DNA of 64,000 bases from Myxococcales bacterium. Lineage in GTDB: Bacteria; Myxococcota_A; UBA9160; UBA4427. The translations under genes were made by a program, and so were the position numbers. Shown piece after piece: positions 53,972-61,983 of this stretch. The notes beneath the pieces were generated by a model. The model worked only from the letters and a program-made list of their open reading frames with translations, had not been told where the DNA came from and did no database searches. The stretch's first letter is position 1; each line of letters starts with the position of its first letter. Where the stretch lies: the NCBI GenBank assembly GCA_012960035.1, contig DUBZ01000135.1, positions 310,001 through 374,000 of the forward strand, in the 5' to 3' direction.

Positions 53972-54895
53972 ATGCCTGATCGATCATTCCGTCTCTCTCC
54001 AACCTCTGACGGTCAGACTCCGATCGTTCACTTTTGGTCGGGGTCGGGTACATGTCGTGGCGTTGTCGTGATCGCACATGGGATGGGCGAGCATGCGCTT
54101 CGTTATGCCCGGCTCTCTGGGGCCCTCGTGCAAGAGGGCTACGTCGTCTATGCAAACGATCATCGTGGTCATGGTCGAACGGTGAAGGACGCCTCCCAGC
54201 TGGGCGATTTTGGGCCGGAGGGATGGCGGGGACTCATCGACGACGAACTGCAGTTGATCCGGCGCGTGCGCGACGAGCATGGCCTTCCGGTTCTTCTCCT
54301 CGGCCATAGCATGGGATCGATGGTGGTCCAGGACTTGATCACCCTATCGAGCGATCTTCTGGCGGGCGCCGCGCTTTCGGGAACCACCGCGGTTGACGTG
54401 ATGGCCGCCGCGACGGCCCAGGCCGCGGTGGAAGATTCAGGCGATAACGCTGGGACGGATCTCTTCACCAGCTTCAATGCCGCATTTGAACCTGTTCGGA
54501 CCGAGTCGGATTGGCTCAGTCGCGATCCGGACGAGGTTGATCTCTATGTGAATGACCCGCTCTGTGGTTTCACTGTTTCGGATGAATCCCTGGCCTCTTT
54601 GATGGAAGCGGGAGTCGCCTATTCGTCGGACGCTGCAACGAAGGCGATTCGTCCGGACCTTCCGATCTATCTGTTCGCCGGCGATGCCGATCCCGTCGGC
54701 CTTGGGGGCGTGCTCGTGACACAGGTGGCCGATCGGTATCGGCGGGCGGGGATTTCCGGGGTGAAACTGAAACTCTACGCTGAAGCGCGACACGAAGTGT
54801 TCAATGAGACCAATCGAGGGGAGGTCGTTCGCGACTTCATCACCTGGGCGAACGGAATTTGTCGCAGTGATGCTGCGAAAGGAGCTTCGGTATGA
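53972..54895 (+). CDS. Monoacylglycerol lipase-like alpha/beta hydrolase
   Basis: 307 residues from ATG 53972, with AAGGA upstream. The oxyanion motif is VVVIAHGMGEHALRYARLSG, ANDHRGHGRTVKDASQLGDF follows, and the nucleophile elbow is LLLGHSMGSMVVQD. IYLFAGDADPVG and KLYAEARHEVFNE carry the acid and His. This is the serine aminopeptidase/MGL family (Hydrolase_4). It overlaps the SDR gene by 4 bp (ATGA). Probably acts on a small ester or monoacylglycerol. Confidence 0.93.
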   Translation: MPDRSFRLSPTSDGQTPIVHFWSGSGTCRGVVVIAHGMGEHALRYARLSGALVQEGYVVYANDHRGHGRTVKDASQLGDFGPEGWRGLIDDELQLIRRVRDEHGLPVLLLGHSMGSMVVQDLITLSSDLLAGAALSGTTAVDVMAAATAQAAVEDSGDNAGTDLFTSFNAAFEPVRTESDWLSRDPDEVDLYVNDPLCGFTVSDESLASLMEAGVAYSSDAATKAIRPDLPIYLFAGDADPVGLGGVLVTQVADRYRRAGISGVKLKLYAEARHEVFNETNRGEVVRDFITWANGICRSDAAKGASV

Positions 54896-55674
54896 GTGCG
54901 ATCAGCGACCTTTTCAGCTTGAAGGACAAGAACGTTGTGATCACCGGGGCATCCTCGGGATTAGGTCATCATTTCTCCGGCGTACTCAGCCGTGCGGGCG
55001 CCAATGTCATTCTTGGAGCCCGGCGAGAGGAAAAAATCCGCGAGCGGGTCGAGGAACTCGTCGAGGCAGGGGGGCAGGCGACAGGCTTGCGTCTCGACGT
55101 TCGAGATGCGAATAGCATCGATGCGTTTCTCGAGCAGGCGGAGCAGGCGTACGGTCCGATCGACGTGATCATCAATAATGCGGGTGTCGAATCCGGCGCG
55201 AAGACCTACGCGATGATCGATGAGGAGGACTGGGATTTCGTCATGGAGACGAATTTAAGATCGGTCTGGCGGATCTCGAAAGCATATACCGGACAGGTTG
55301 TGAAGAACGGTCGGAAGCAGGGCAACATCGTCAATATCACATCCATCACGGATACCCGCACGGTCAAGGGGCAGTTTCCGTATGCCGTCTCAAAGGGCGC
55401 GGTCACAAGAATGACTCAGGTGATGGCACTCGAAGCGGCGCGTTTCGGCATCCGTGTGAATGCGTTGTCGCCTGGCTATTTTATGACCGATGTCAGTCGT
55501 GTGCTCTTGGAGAGCGCGATCGCGCCCGAGTTCGTCAAGGGAATCCCGATGCGTCGACTCGGTGAGTTTCCAGACCTCGACGGCGCCATCTTGCTGCTCG
55601 CATCCGACGCGTCGCGCTACATGAGCGGTTCCGTCATCGTCGTTGATGGCGGACATACCTGCGCATCACTCTGA
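54892..55674 (+). CDS. SDR-family oxidoreductase
   Basis: 260 residues from ATG 54892. Cofactor motif VVITGASSGLGHHF, NNAG motif in IDVIINNAGVES, catalytic Ser/Tyr/Lys in ITSITDTRTVKGQFPYAVSK. The C terminus MSGSVIVVDGGHTCASL is classical FabG-like. It uses NAD(P)H. Coupled to the lipase gene, it may act on the released alcohol or acyl product. Confidence 0.94.
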   Translation: MSAISDLFSLKDKNVVITGASSGLGHHFSGVLSRAGANVILGARREEKIRERVEELVEAGGQATGLRLDVRDANSIDAFLEQAEQAYGPIDVIINNAGVESGAKTYAMIDEEDWDFVMETNLRSVWRISKAYTGQVVKNGRKQGNIVNITSITDTRTVKGQFPYAVSKGAVTRMTQVMALEAARFGIRVNALSPGYFMTDVSRVLLESAIAPEFVKGIPMRRLGEFPDLDGAILLLASDASRYMSGSVIVVDGGHTCASL

Positions 55675-55720
55675 TCGAAGAGACTCAGTGTAGTCTTGTG
55701 AGGCGTCTCGGCGAATCACG

Positions 55721-56689
55721 TCAGGGAAAGACGGTGTCCCCATCGTTCGCGACGACGATTTCACCTTCGTAGTCGTTCGCGACCAACGAGCGTACCTGCA
55801 GATCGAAGAAGGGTGGCGGCCGCAGGCGAACTAACACGAGACGGTCGATCTGGGCGTTGGTCGCCAGTTTCCCGACCTCGAGAATCGACGTATGGAATTT
55901 TGCTTCGAGTTCGAGCCGCTCGGGGTTGGGAACTTCGGCGCCGGTTCCTTCGAGCTCGGCGACCGTTGGCAGATAGGCAGCCTCGTGGACAAGGACGTCT
56001 GCACCGCCCGCGAAGCTTTCGAGCACGTCGGCCCCCCAACCGCTCCCAGAGACGACGATGCGGCTCTTGCCGTCGGAAAAACGCCAGGCGAGTGTGGGAA
56101 GTGGGCCCCTTGGCAAGGCCCGCGCTTCGATCGTGAGTCCAGCGACCTCTTCTTGATAGCCGTCCGAAACTTCCGTGACTTCGATACGCCCTCCCGCCGG
56201 TATGAGGCCGAGTGAAGATCCGAGGGCTTCGCGTCCAATGGCATGGGCCGCTTCGAGAGATTCGACCAGCTTGCGTGTTCCCACCGGTCCGATGATGCGC
56301 ATCGTTTCTTCGCGGGGGACGAGCCAGCCCGTCATGATGAGATCGTCGAGGCCAAGCGTATTGAGCGGAAGAACATTGGTCAGCACGATGAGCGTGGGTT
56401 GGTTCAGCGGAATCTTCGCGGACCGAAGCCCCTCCGCGATGCCCCGTCCGACATCGACGAGCACAACCGTTCGACCGAGCGCGATCGCCGTCGTGGGGCC
56501 ATGACGATTCGGGTTCTCATACTCGTTCCCTGTACCCACTGTCACGACACTGAGTTCTTCGACTTCATAGGGGTCCAGGGGCGCGACGATCTCCGCCATC
56601 TCGGCGGCATGCCAGAGCACGCCCGCAGCGACCCAGGCAAGAATCAAGATGCCGATGACGAGCGCCAGGAAATAGAGTTTTCCGTCCAT
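55721..56689 (-). CDS. Membrane-anchored MBL-fold protein lacking metal ligands
   Basis: 322 residues from ATG 56689. An N-terminal helix (FLALVIGILILAWVAAGVLW) anchors the protein. The rest aligns with RNase Z/arylsulfatase-like MBL proteins: VVTVGTGNEYENPNRHGPTT, TVVLVDVGRGIAEGLRS, GLDDLIMTGWLVPREETMRI. The expected HxHxDH is replaced by N105-V-L-P-L-N110, and the later LVLTH-type motif reads LVLVRLRPP, so most zinc ligands are absent. FHTSILEVGKLA and VLVHEAAYLP remain. It is likely a pseudo-enzyme or has another function. Its start overlaps the purU stop (TAATG). Confidence 0.88.
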   Translation of the reverse strand: MDGKLYFLALVIGILILAWVAAGVLWHAAEMAEIVAPLDPYEVEELSVVTVGTGNEYENPNRHGPTTAIALGRTVVLVDVGRGIAEGLRSAKIPLNQPTLIVLTNVLPLNTLGLDDLIMTGWLVPREETMRIIGPVGTRKLVESLEAAHAIGREALGSSLGLIPAGGRIEVTEVSDGYQEEVAGLTIEARALPRGPLPTLAWRFSDGKSRIVVSGSGWGADVLESFAGGADVLVHEAAYLPTVAELEGTGAEVPNPERLELEAKFHTSILEVGKLATNAQIDRLVLVRLRPPPFFDLQVRSLVANDYEGEIVVANDGDTVFP

Positions 56690-57573
56690 TAGTCGAATAC
56701 AACCGTCTTGTTGTCATAGACGAGAACGCGTCCTTCGAGATGCCACGCGACCGCGCGCGAAAGCACCGTTCGTTCAACATCACGACCCTTGCGGACGAGG
56801 TCCTTGGGTGTGTCTCGATGCGAAACGCGAACGACGTCCTGCTCGATGATCGGCCCTTCGTCGAGATCGAGAGTCGCATAATGTGCGGTTGCACCAATGC
56901 GTTTCACGCCTCGGCCATAGGCCTGTTGATAGGGGCTCCCACCCTGGAATGCAGGTAGAAACGAATGATGGATGTTGATGATCCTCATCGGATACGCCTC
57001 CATCATCTGCGCACTCAGGATTTGCATGTACCGGGCCATGACGACGAGGTCGATCTGATGCTCGCGCAACAGGGCGATCTCCCGTTCTTCCTGTGCCTGC
57101 TTCGTGTCCTTGGTGATCGGAAAGACGTGGTAGTCGATGCCGAATTGCTTCGCGATCGGTTCCAGATCCGGATGGTTGCTGATGATCAGCGGGAACTCGC
57201 AGCGCAGCTCCCCGGAGCGATGTCGAAGCAGGAGATCGTAGAGACAGTGGTCGGTCTTGGAGACGAAGATGGCGACTCGATGAGCATCGCGATGCAGCCG
57301 AAGATCGCATTGCATCGAATAACGCTCTGCGACCTCTCGGATCGCGCCCTCGAGAGTCGCCTGATCGATCATCGCAGCGCCGTCTCGGACTGCGAGGTCG
57401 AAGCAGATTCGATGAAAGAACTTGCCCGCCTTGGTATCCGTATGCTGATCCGCGTCGAGGATATTCAGTCCGAGTGCGAAGAGCAGTTGGGATAGGGCGG
57501 CGACCAACCCCGGGCGGTCGTCACAGCTCGCGAGCAGCGTCGCGGTCGTCGGTTGATCTCTGGGGCACGTCAT
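56689..57573 (-). CDS. purU: Formyltetrahydrofolate deformylase
   Basis: 294 residues from ATG 57573, chosen over 57657 because GGAG lies 8 nt upstream and the ACT domain begins after it (TATLLASCDDRPGLVAALSQ). The hydrolase domain has RVAIFVSKTDHCLYDLLLRH, FPLIISNHPDLEPIAKQFGI, LVVMARYMQILSAQMMEAYP, and the catalytic MRIINIHHSFLPAFQGGSPY with TAHYATLDLDEGPIIEQDV. PurU hydrolyses 10-formyl-THF to formate and THF, balancing one-carbon pools or feeding PurT. It is translationally coupled to the pseudo-MBL gene. Confidence 0.95.
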   Translation of the reverse strand: MTCPRDQPTTATLLASCDDRPGLVAALSQLLFALGLNILDADQHTDTKAGKFFHRICFDLAVRDGAAMIDQATLEGAIREVAERYSMQCDLRLHRDAHRVAIFVSKTDHCLYDLLLRHRSGELRCEFPLIISNHPDLEPIAKQFGIDYHVFPITKDTKQAQEEREIALLREHQIDLVVMARYMQILSAQMMEAYPMRIINIHHSFLPAFQGGSPYQQAYGRGVKRIGATAHYATLDLDEGPIIEQDVVRVSHRDTPKDLVRKGRDVERTVLSRAVAWHLEGRVLVYDNKTVVFD

Positions 57574-58124
57574 CCGGCTTTCTCCGGTCGGGAGACTAGC
57601 CGAGCCCGCGGGAGAATGCGGCGACAGGGCGTTTCCGCGGATCGATTTGTGCAACATGCACTATGGCTCGTCGTGCCCGCGTTCGATAAATTAGGTGGCA
57701 AGGGGAATCACTCATCCCCGAGTTCTTCGCTGTCCATTCATCGGGGATGGGATGCGGGAGCGGCCCGGAGGGGCGGCGACGGCGGCCACCTGAGCCCGGG
57801 ATCTGGCAAGCGCTTTGGGGTGCTTGCTTGACTATTCCATGCCGGCTTTGGGAGGTAATAATGGACCAACGTAGCACTACGACGAGTGAGGTGGTGGCGT
57901 CCTAGCACGCTGAACCGTTCGTCAACTACGCTAGGTGTTGCGTGGGACGCATGTTCCCAACGCTGCCGACCCTGGGATCGCGGACGTCGTAGCCGCAATA
58001 GGACTTCGGTCTGTTCCCAGGGTCTCTTTTTGCCCGGAATCCGTTTGACGATCTACGATTCGGTTTCGAACACGAAGAGATCGCGCGCGGTCGTACTGTT
58101 GCACGACATCAGTCTCATCCAATT
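57574..58124. other. 551-bp region with a short start-like ORF and a structured RNA candidate
   Basis: No protein gene is convincing. GGGAGG followed by ATG at 57861 opens a 14-codon frame (MDQRSTTTSEVVAS) that ends in TAG. It may be a remnant of a lost gene. The structured element at 57968-58031 follows on the same strand. A further GGGG/CCCC dyad lies around 57705-57720. Confidence 0.45.
57968..58031 (+). ncRNA. Candidate three-way-junction RNA or terminator
   Basis: A perfect 10-bp stem GACCCTGGGA (57968-57977) / TCCCAGGGTC (58015-58024) encloses 37 nt. Within it are GCGG/CCGC (57980-57983/57993-57996) and GGAC/GTCT closing a TTCG tetraloop (58001-58012). A T-rich run (TCTTTTT) follows at 58025-58031. 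The geometry suits a structured RNA ending in an intrinsic terminator, but no RNA family was recognised. Confidence 0.35.
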
Positions 58125-58616
58125 TTACACATCGGGCCTTCCGTTGTGCGGCCCCAATGAACGAGCGGGCGCATTCTTCCAGGGGCGAGGATGTAGTGCA
58201 TCCTGGTCGATGGGATAGTTGACTTGATCGCTGGCGTAGCGCTCGCCGATGATCAAGAGCTTGATCGGTGCCCTCGAGTTGTTGATGAAGGTATGGGCGA
58301 TACCGGTTCCAGCTGGAAACGCGACGGCCTCTCCTTCTGCGAGTTCGAGCACTTCGCCATCGACCCACAGACTGGGCTGCCCTTCTAGAACCAGAACGAA
58401 CTCTTCTTCTTCACTATGGGCATGAGGTTTGGAGGACCGCCCGCCCGGGAAAATGGTCTCGTGATTCACTCCGAATTTGGTGAGCCCGAGATTGCTCCCC
58501 AAGCCGGCGAATCGATGTCGCTCGACGCCTTCGCCCATCTCCGTTTCGAGTTCGATGATGGATCCAACGTAAGGCAGCCGCTTCGTATCGGATACTCCGG
58601 TCGTATTCTGTGTCAT
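58125..58616 (-). CDS. Cupin-domain protein
   Basis: 163 residues from ATG 58616. The first cupin motif is SSKPHAHSEEEEFVLVLEGQ with His and Glu ligands, followed by SLWVDGEVLELAEGEAVAFP and GTGIAHTFINNSRAP, which holds the second-motif His. It is a single-domain cupin of the common bacterial type, binding a metal and often a small carbohydrate or phosphate-containing compound. The function is not clear. It precedes no obvious operon partner. Confidence 0.9.
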   Translation of the reverse strand: MTQNTTGVSDTKRLPYVGSIIELETEMGEGVERHRFAGLGSNLGLTKFGVNHETIFPGGRSSKPHAHSEEEEFVLVLEGQPSLWVDGEVLELAEGEAVAFPAGTGIAHTFINNSRAPIKLLIIGERYASDQVNYPIDQDALHPRPWKNAPARSLGPHNGRPDV

Positions 58617-58654
58617 CGTGTTTCTCCCTGTGCCGCTCTACGGGGCCGGCGATG

Positions 58655-59230
58655 TCAATATCGTGCAGGATCTGATACCGCTCGCTTCATCGCGTCAATC
58701 GACCCGTTTCCGAATCGCTCCTGCGCTCCGCGTGAGAACGGGTATCCCAATCGCGCCAGGGGATGTCTTGGCCTTGAAAAGGCCGTGATGCGGTAGTGCA
58801 CTTCGTTCGTCTCACCAGATCGATCGACGAGAAAGAGTTCCTCGCCTGATTCGGCGTGATGCGGAAGCGTTCCGTAGGCGAATCCGAATCGTTCGGCTTC
58901 GTCGATTGTGTAGAGGACGCGACTGACATTGGTCCACCACATTCCAAAAAGATGTGCGATGACGGCGATCATCGTCCCAGTCTTCGGTGCCGATTGAGGG
59001 AAGGTCTTGATCCACGGAAGCTCGAAGGGCTTCCAATCACGAATGGCTTGCTTTGCGTTTTCGAAGTCCGCATTGCCATGTCCGATGATCGCAGAGTGTC
59101 GATCGATGTTGTAGCCGTCAGGCATCTCGCCTCGCGTCGCGCCGACTTGCGGGTAGGTGTAGTCGGCAGTGTCTAGCGAGAGTAAGAGACGGGCAATCTG
59201 GTCGCTGTCTGGACATCTTAGCGAAATCAT
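58655..59230 (-). CDS. DUF1990 family protein
   Basis: 191 residues from ATG 59230. Features that match DUF1990 include YTYPQVGATRGEMPDGYNID, SAIIGHGNADFENAKQAIRD, FGFAYGTLPHHAESGEELFL and AFSRPRHPLARLGYPFSRGA. It is a small beta-rich protein with no known catalytic residues. Family members often lie near lipid or photolyase-associated genes. It is on the same strand as the cupin gene, 38 bp upstream. Confidence 0.88.
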   Translation of the reverse strand: MISLRCPDSDQIARLLLSLDTADYTYPQVGATRGEMPDGYNIDRHSAIIGHGNADFENAKQAIRDWKPFELPWIKTFPQSAPKTGTMIAVIAHLFGMWWTNVSRVLYTIDEAERFGFAYGTLPHHAESGEELFLVDRSGETNEVHYRITAFSRPRHPLARLGYPFSRGAQERFGNGSIDAMKRAVSDPARY

Positions 59231-59276
59231 GAGCGCGGCCGAGTGAGTTCTTTTTTGCTTCGACGTGCACTGCCGC

Positions 59277-59649
59277 TCATGCCCACCTCTTCATCATGGG
59301 TGCTGGGTTAAGCGGATGCCTAAATACCCAGCGGCTGACTTTTCGCAGGAGCCCAACGTTAAATCCCGCATTGGGTAGTCTGGCTCTGATCCGGTCGACC
59401 TGACTCTGGGAAAGTCCAGATTTGATTCGCCCGAGAGAAAGGTCGATGAGATCGCCGCGTCTACAAAGCTCGACGGGGGTAGGCTGGATTCTTGAACTCA
59501 CGAAGTGTGTAGTGTTCGCTGGTCTTGAGTGCAAAGCCGATCTGAATCACCCGATGGATAGGGCTTCGAGAGCCGCCGCCGCCGATCAGTTCTTCCCAAT
59601 CGCCCAGGATCTCAATGAGAATCGGAATGGGGATTGGGGTGATGATCAT
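59277..59649 (-). pseudogene. Hypothetical gene frameshifted at a G/C homopolymer
   Basis: One frame runs MIITPIPIPILIEILGDWEE from ATG 59649 to about EFKNPAYP, and a second frame continues VELCRRGDLIDLSLGRIKSG to a TGA at 59277. The junction lies in a run of five G/C bases (59475-59479). Together they would give about 120 residues. No domain was recognised. The ATG overlaps the stop of the GNAT fragment (ATGA), as in a real operon. Confidence 0.4.
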
Positions 59650-59919
59650 CGCCTGGCTCGTGTGATGGAGCGCTCCACAAATGTGGCGACTTCGTGAAAG
59701 CCATGCTTGAAATAGAGGGCGAGTGAAGCTTCGTTTGGGAGTGTGATGCCTGCAACCAACTGGTGCCCGGTCTCATCGAATTGGGCAAACCAGTCCTGGA
59801 ATTCAGGCAGGGTCGAGAGTTCGAGATCAGCGGTGCGGTCATGGAGTCCGGATTCTGGTTTCTTTGATATGAAAGTTGATGGTGCTCGCTAAAAGCCCGA
59901 TCGTCCAGAGCAAGGCCAT
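59646..59919 (-). pseudogene. GNAT-family acetyltransferase remnant
   Basis: The stop-proximal frame encodes LSTLPEFQDWFAQFDETGHQ and LVAGITLPNEASLALYFKHG, then FHEVATFVERS, the C-terminal half of a GNAT acetyltransferase (motif B region). Upstream the apparent frame switches by one base into ALLWTIGLLASTINFHIKE with a possible ATG at 59919. No intact N-terminal acetyl-CoA binding motif was found. At least one frameshift and missing sequence make it non-functional unless read error is involved. Confidence 0.5.
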
Positions 59920-60132
59920 CGGACTTAATCATTGTCGAATTCCCGTCCGCTTCGATATGCCGAGTGCATTCAGCCGAGTATGTCGCAATAAACCGAGTTC
60001 GGGCCCGGTTCTCGTCGAATCGACCGATTCGTTCGAGACTTTGCTTGCATGGCAAGCACTCGCAGGTCCGCGAGCCGCTTCCCATCGCTATCCACCGTCG
60101 GCGTCAGGCGAATTCGCATCGATCTCGACCGC
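59920..60132. other. Short region without a convincing gene
   Basis: This lies between the GNAT remnant and the cyclase gene. Fragments of coding-like sequence (RFIATYSAECTRHIEADGNS on the minus strand) occur, but no intact frame. It may hold more of the decayed acetyltransferase. Confidence 0.4.
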
Positions 60133-61089
60133 CTAACGAATCGCGAGTGGGTTGATCGGCGAGCCGACCGCGCCTGTAATCGGAAGCGGAGGCCCCGCAA
60201 ACAGGAAGGAGTACCGAAGGTCTTCGGCGCAAGCCTCGGCCAGAGCGTCCATGTGGAAGATCTCCCCGAAGAGAACCCCCGTGTTCCGTAGCGATATCAT
60301 GTGAAGCGGCTGGAAGCAGTCTTCGGTTTCGTTGGGCAGGACTTCGATGCCCCAGGTGTCGGTGCAGACGGCGGCGACTTCGCGATCGTAGAGCCAGGCC
60401 GCGCAGTGGACGGAGAGCCCCGGTGCCGGCCCGCCGCAATAGCCGTCCCATGACCCCTCAGAAAGACATCGCGTCATCATTCCGGTTCGGACGAGGACGA
60501 TGTCTCCCGACTCGATCGTCACGCCCTCGGCTTCAGCGCAGGTGTCGAGGAGTTCGGGTCCGATCGTGAAGCCGTTTTCAAGCCAGAGTTCGCTGTAATA
60601 TCGTGGGATGTCGAGCAGGACGCCTCGACCGACGACGCCGTTTTTTGCGGCCTCGATTCCGTTCTTCTTGGCGCCTCGACTTGTTACCAGTCGGATATCG
60701 CGATCGTTGTACATCTTTTCGTCGTAGAAGACATGGGCGAGCGCATCCCATTGTGTCCCGCACTGAAGTGGCATCGTGACCGCGTCATCGGCATACCGAA
60801 AGCCGCCCGGAATCCCGTCCTGGGCACCGGCCAGCACATCGCCGCCGTCTTGAAGCATGACGTGGATCGGATTATGTCGGCCTCCGACGCCGGTTTGCGG
60901 GCCCTTGTGATCGAAGTTCAAGCCGCAGGAGATGACCTGACCTCGTCGAGGCAGCGCGACCGCGGTAAGCACGCGTTCCGGCGTGATGAAGTTTAGCGCG
61001 CCGAGTTCGTCGTCTGGTCCCCAGCGCCCCCAATTGGAATAGCGTCGGCCCCATTCGCGTACGGTATCAGCTGTAATCTTTGCGCTCAT
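60133..61089 (-). CDS. Cyclase/kynurenine formamidase-like family protein
   Basis: 318 residues from ATG 61089. The start resembles TVREWGRRYSNWGRWGPDDE and GALNFITPERVLTAVALPRR, typical of the PF04199 cyclase family that occurs in aromatic or polyketide pathways. The metal motif is LQCGTQWDALAHVFYDEKMY, with Gln rather than His in the GTH position, as in a known subgroup. Later motifs: VLLDIPRYY, DIVLVRTGMM and SFLFAGPPLPITGAVGSPIN. It probably hydrolyses a lactone or formamide; substrate unknown. It follows kdsB on the same strand after 53 bp. Confidence 0.9.
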   Translation of the reverse strand: MSAKITADTVREWGRRYSNWGRWGPDDELGALNFITPERVLTAVALPRRGQVISCGLNFDHKGPQTGVGGRHNPIHVMLQDGGDVLAGAQDGIPGGFRYADDAVTMPLQCGTQWDALAHVFYDEKMYNDRDIRLVTSRGAKKNGIEAAKNGVVGRGVLLDIPRYYSELWLENGFTIGPELLDTCAEAEGVTIESGDIVLVRTGMMTRCLSEGSWDGYCGGPAPGLSVHCAAWLYDREVAAVCTDTWGIEVLPNETEDCFQPLHMISLRNTGVLFGEIFHMDALAEACAEDLRYSFLFAGPPLPITGAVGSPINPLAIR

Positions 61090-61142
61090 GGACGTCTGCC
61101 TGTTCTGTTGGTTATGTAGTCGGTTGAATCAGTTTCCTTGGA

Positions 61143-61874
61143 TCATCCGCTCGATCGACGGAGTGCAGCTTCCACGACGGCCACATCTTCGGGAACGTCA
61201 ACTGGGATGCTAGTCCACCCCTCGATCTCTGCCGCCACCACGCGGTAGCCGTTCTCGAGAGCGCGAAGCTGTTCGAGTCCTTCGGCCATCTCTGCGGGAG
61301 TCTGTGGCAGCCTCGTGAACTCGAGAAGAAAGTCGCGTCTGTAGACGTAGAGTCCGACGTGTTGGAGAGGGCGAACATCCGCGCCGGCACGTTGGTGGGG
61401 AATGGCTGAGCGCGAGAAGTAGAGGGCAGCGCCCGTTGAGTCGACGACGACTTTTACTCGGTTTGGATCATCGAAAGCCGCGGGCTCTGCGCGATGGACG
61501 ATCGTGGAGATCGAGGCGCGATCGTCACGTAAAAGTGTTTCGATCGCCCGATCGATGACGAAGGCTTCTATGAGCGGTTCGTCACCCTGAACATTCACGA
61601 TGATCTCGTGTGCGTGGCGCGCGGCGACCTCCGCCAGGCGGTCGGTTCCGGTCGGGTGCGTGGATGCCGTCATCTCGACCGTGGCGCCGAATGCTTCGCA
61701 AGTCGAACGGATTTTCTCGTCGTCCGTCGCAATGATGACGGCGTCGACGTGTTTCGCGAGGCGGGTCCGCTCCCAGACATGCTGAATCATGGGTTTGCCG
61801 GCAATCGGGGTCAGCGCTTTTCCCGGAAAACGGCTTGACCCGTAGCGGGCAGGAAGGATGGCGAGTGCGCACAT
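61143..61874 (-). CDS. kdsB: 3-deoxy-manno-octulosonate cytidylyltransferase
   Basis: 243 residues from ATG 61874. N-terminal nucleotide-binding motif AILPARYGSSRFPGKALTPI, then DAVIIATDDEKI, TASTHPTGTDRLAEVAARHA and IIVNVQGDEPLIEAFVIDRA, all diagnostic of KdsB. FSRSAIPHQRAGADVRPLQH and GLYVYRRDFLLEF finish the active-site region. It activates Kdo with CTP for lipopolysaccharide synthesis in the cytoplasm, so the organism should have a Kdo-containing outer membrane. It is divergent from the MFS gene. Confidence 0.96.
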   Translation of the reverse strand: MCALAILPARYGSSRFPGKALTPIAGKPMIQHVWERTRLAKHVDAVIIATDDEKIRSTCEAFGATVEMTASTHPTGTDRLAEVAARHAHEIIVNVQGDEPLIEAFVIDRAIETLLRDDRASISTIVHRAEPAAFDDPNRVKVVVDSTGAALYFSRSAIPHQRAGADVRPLQHVGLYVYRRDFLLEFTRLPQTPAEMAEGLEQLRALENGYRVVAAEIEGWTSIPVDVPEDVAVVEAALRRSSG

Positions 61875-61983
61875 GGAACGATCCTACCCAATACCGTCGC
61901 GTATCACGAAGCGACGAATTCAAATCTGACCGAAGGCGGTGATGAGTCGGGGTTAGACGTATCGTGGCTGCTAGGATCCCCGC

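Noticed and set aside
59305-59365. Degenerate GTTRRRY/RYYYAAC motifs (GTTAAGC, GCCCAAC, GTTAAAT) as further attC sites
   Set aside because: These motifs occur by chance every few hundred bases and here are in the wrong order for an attC site.
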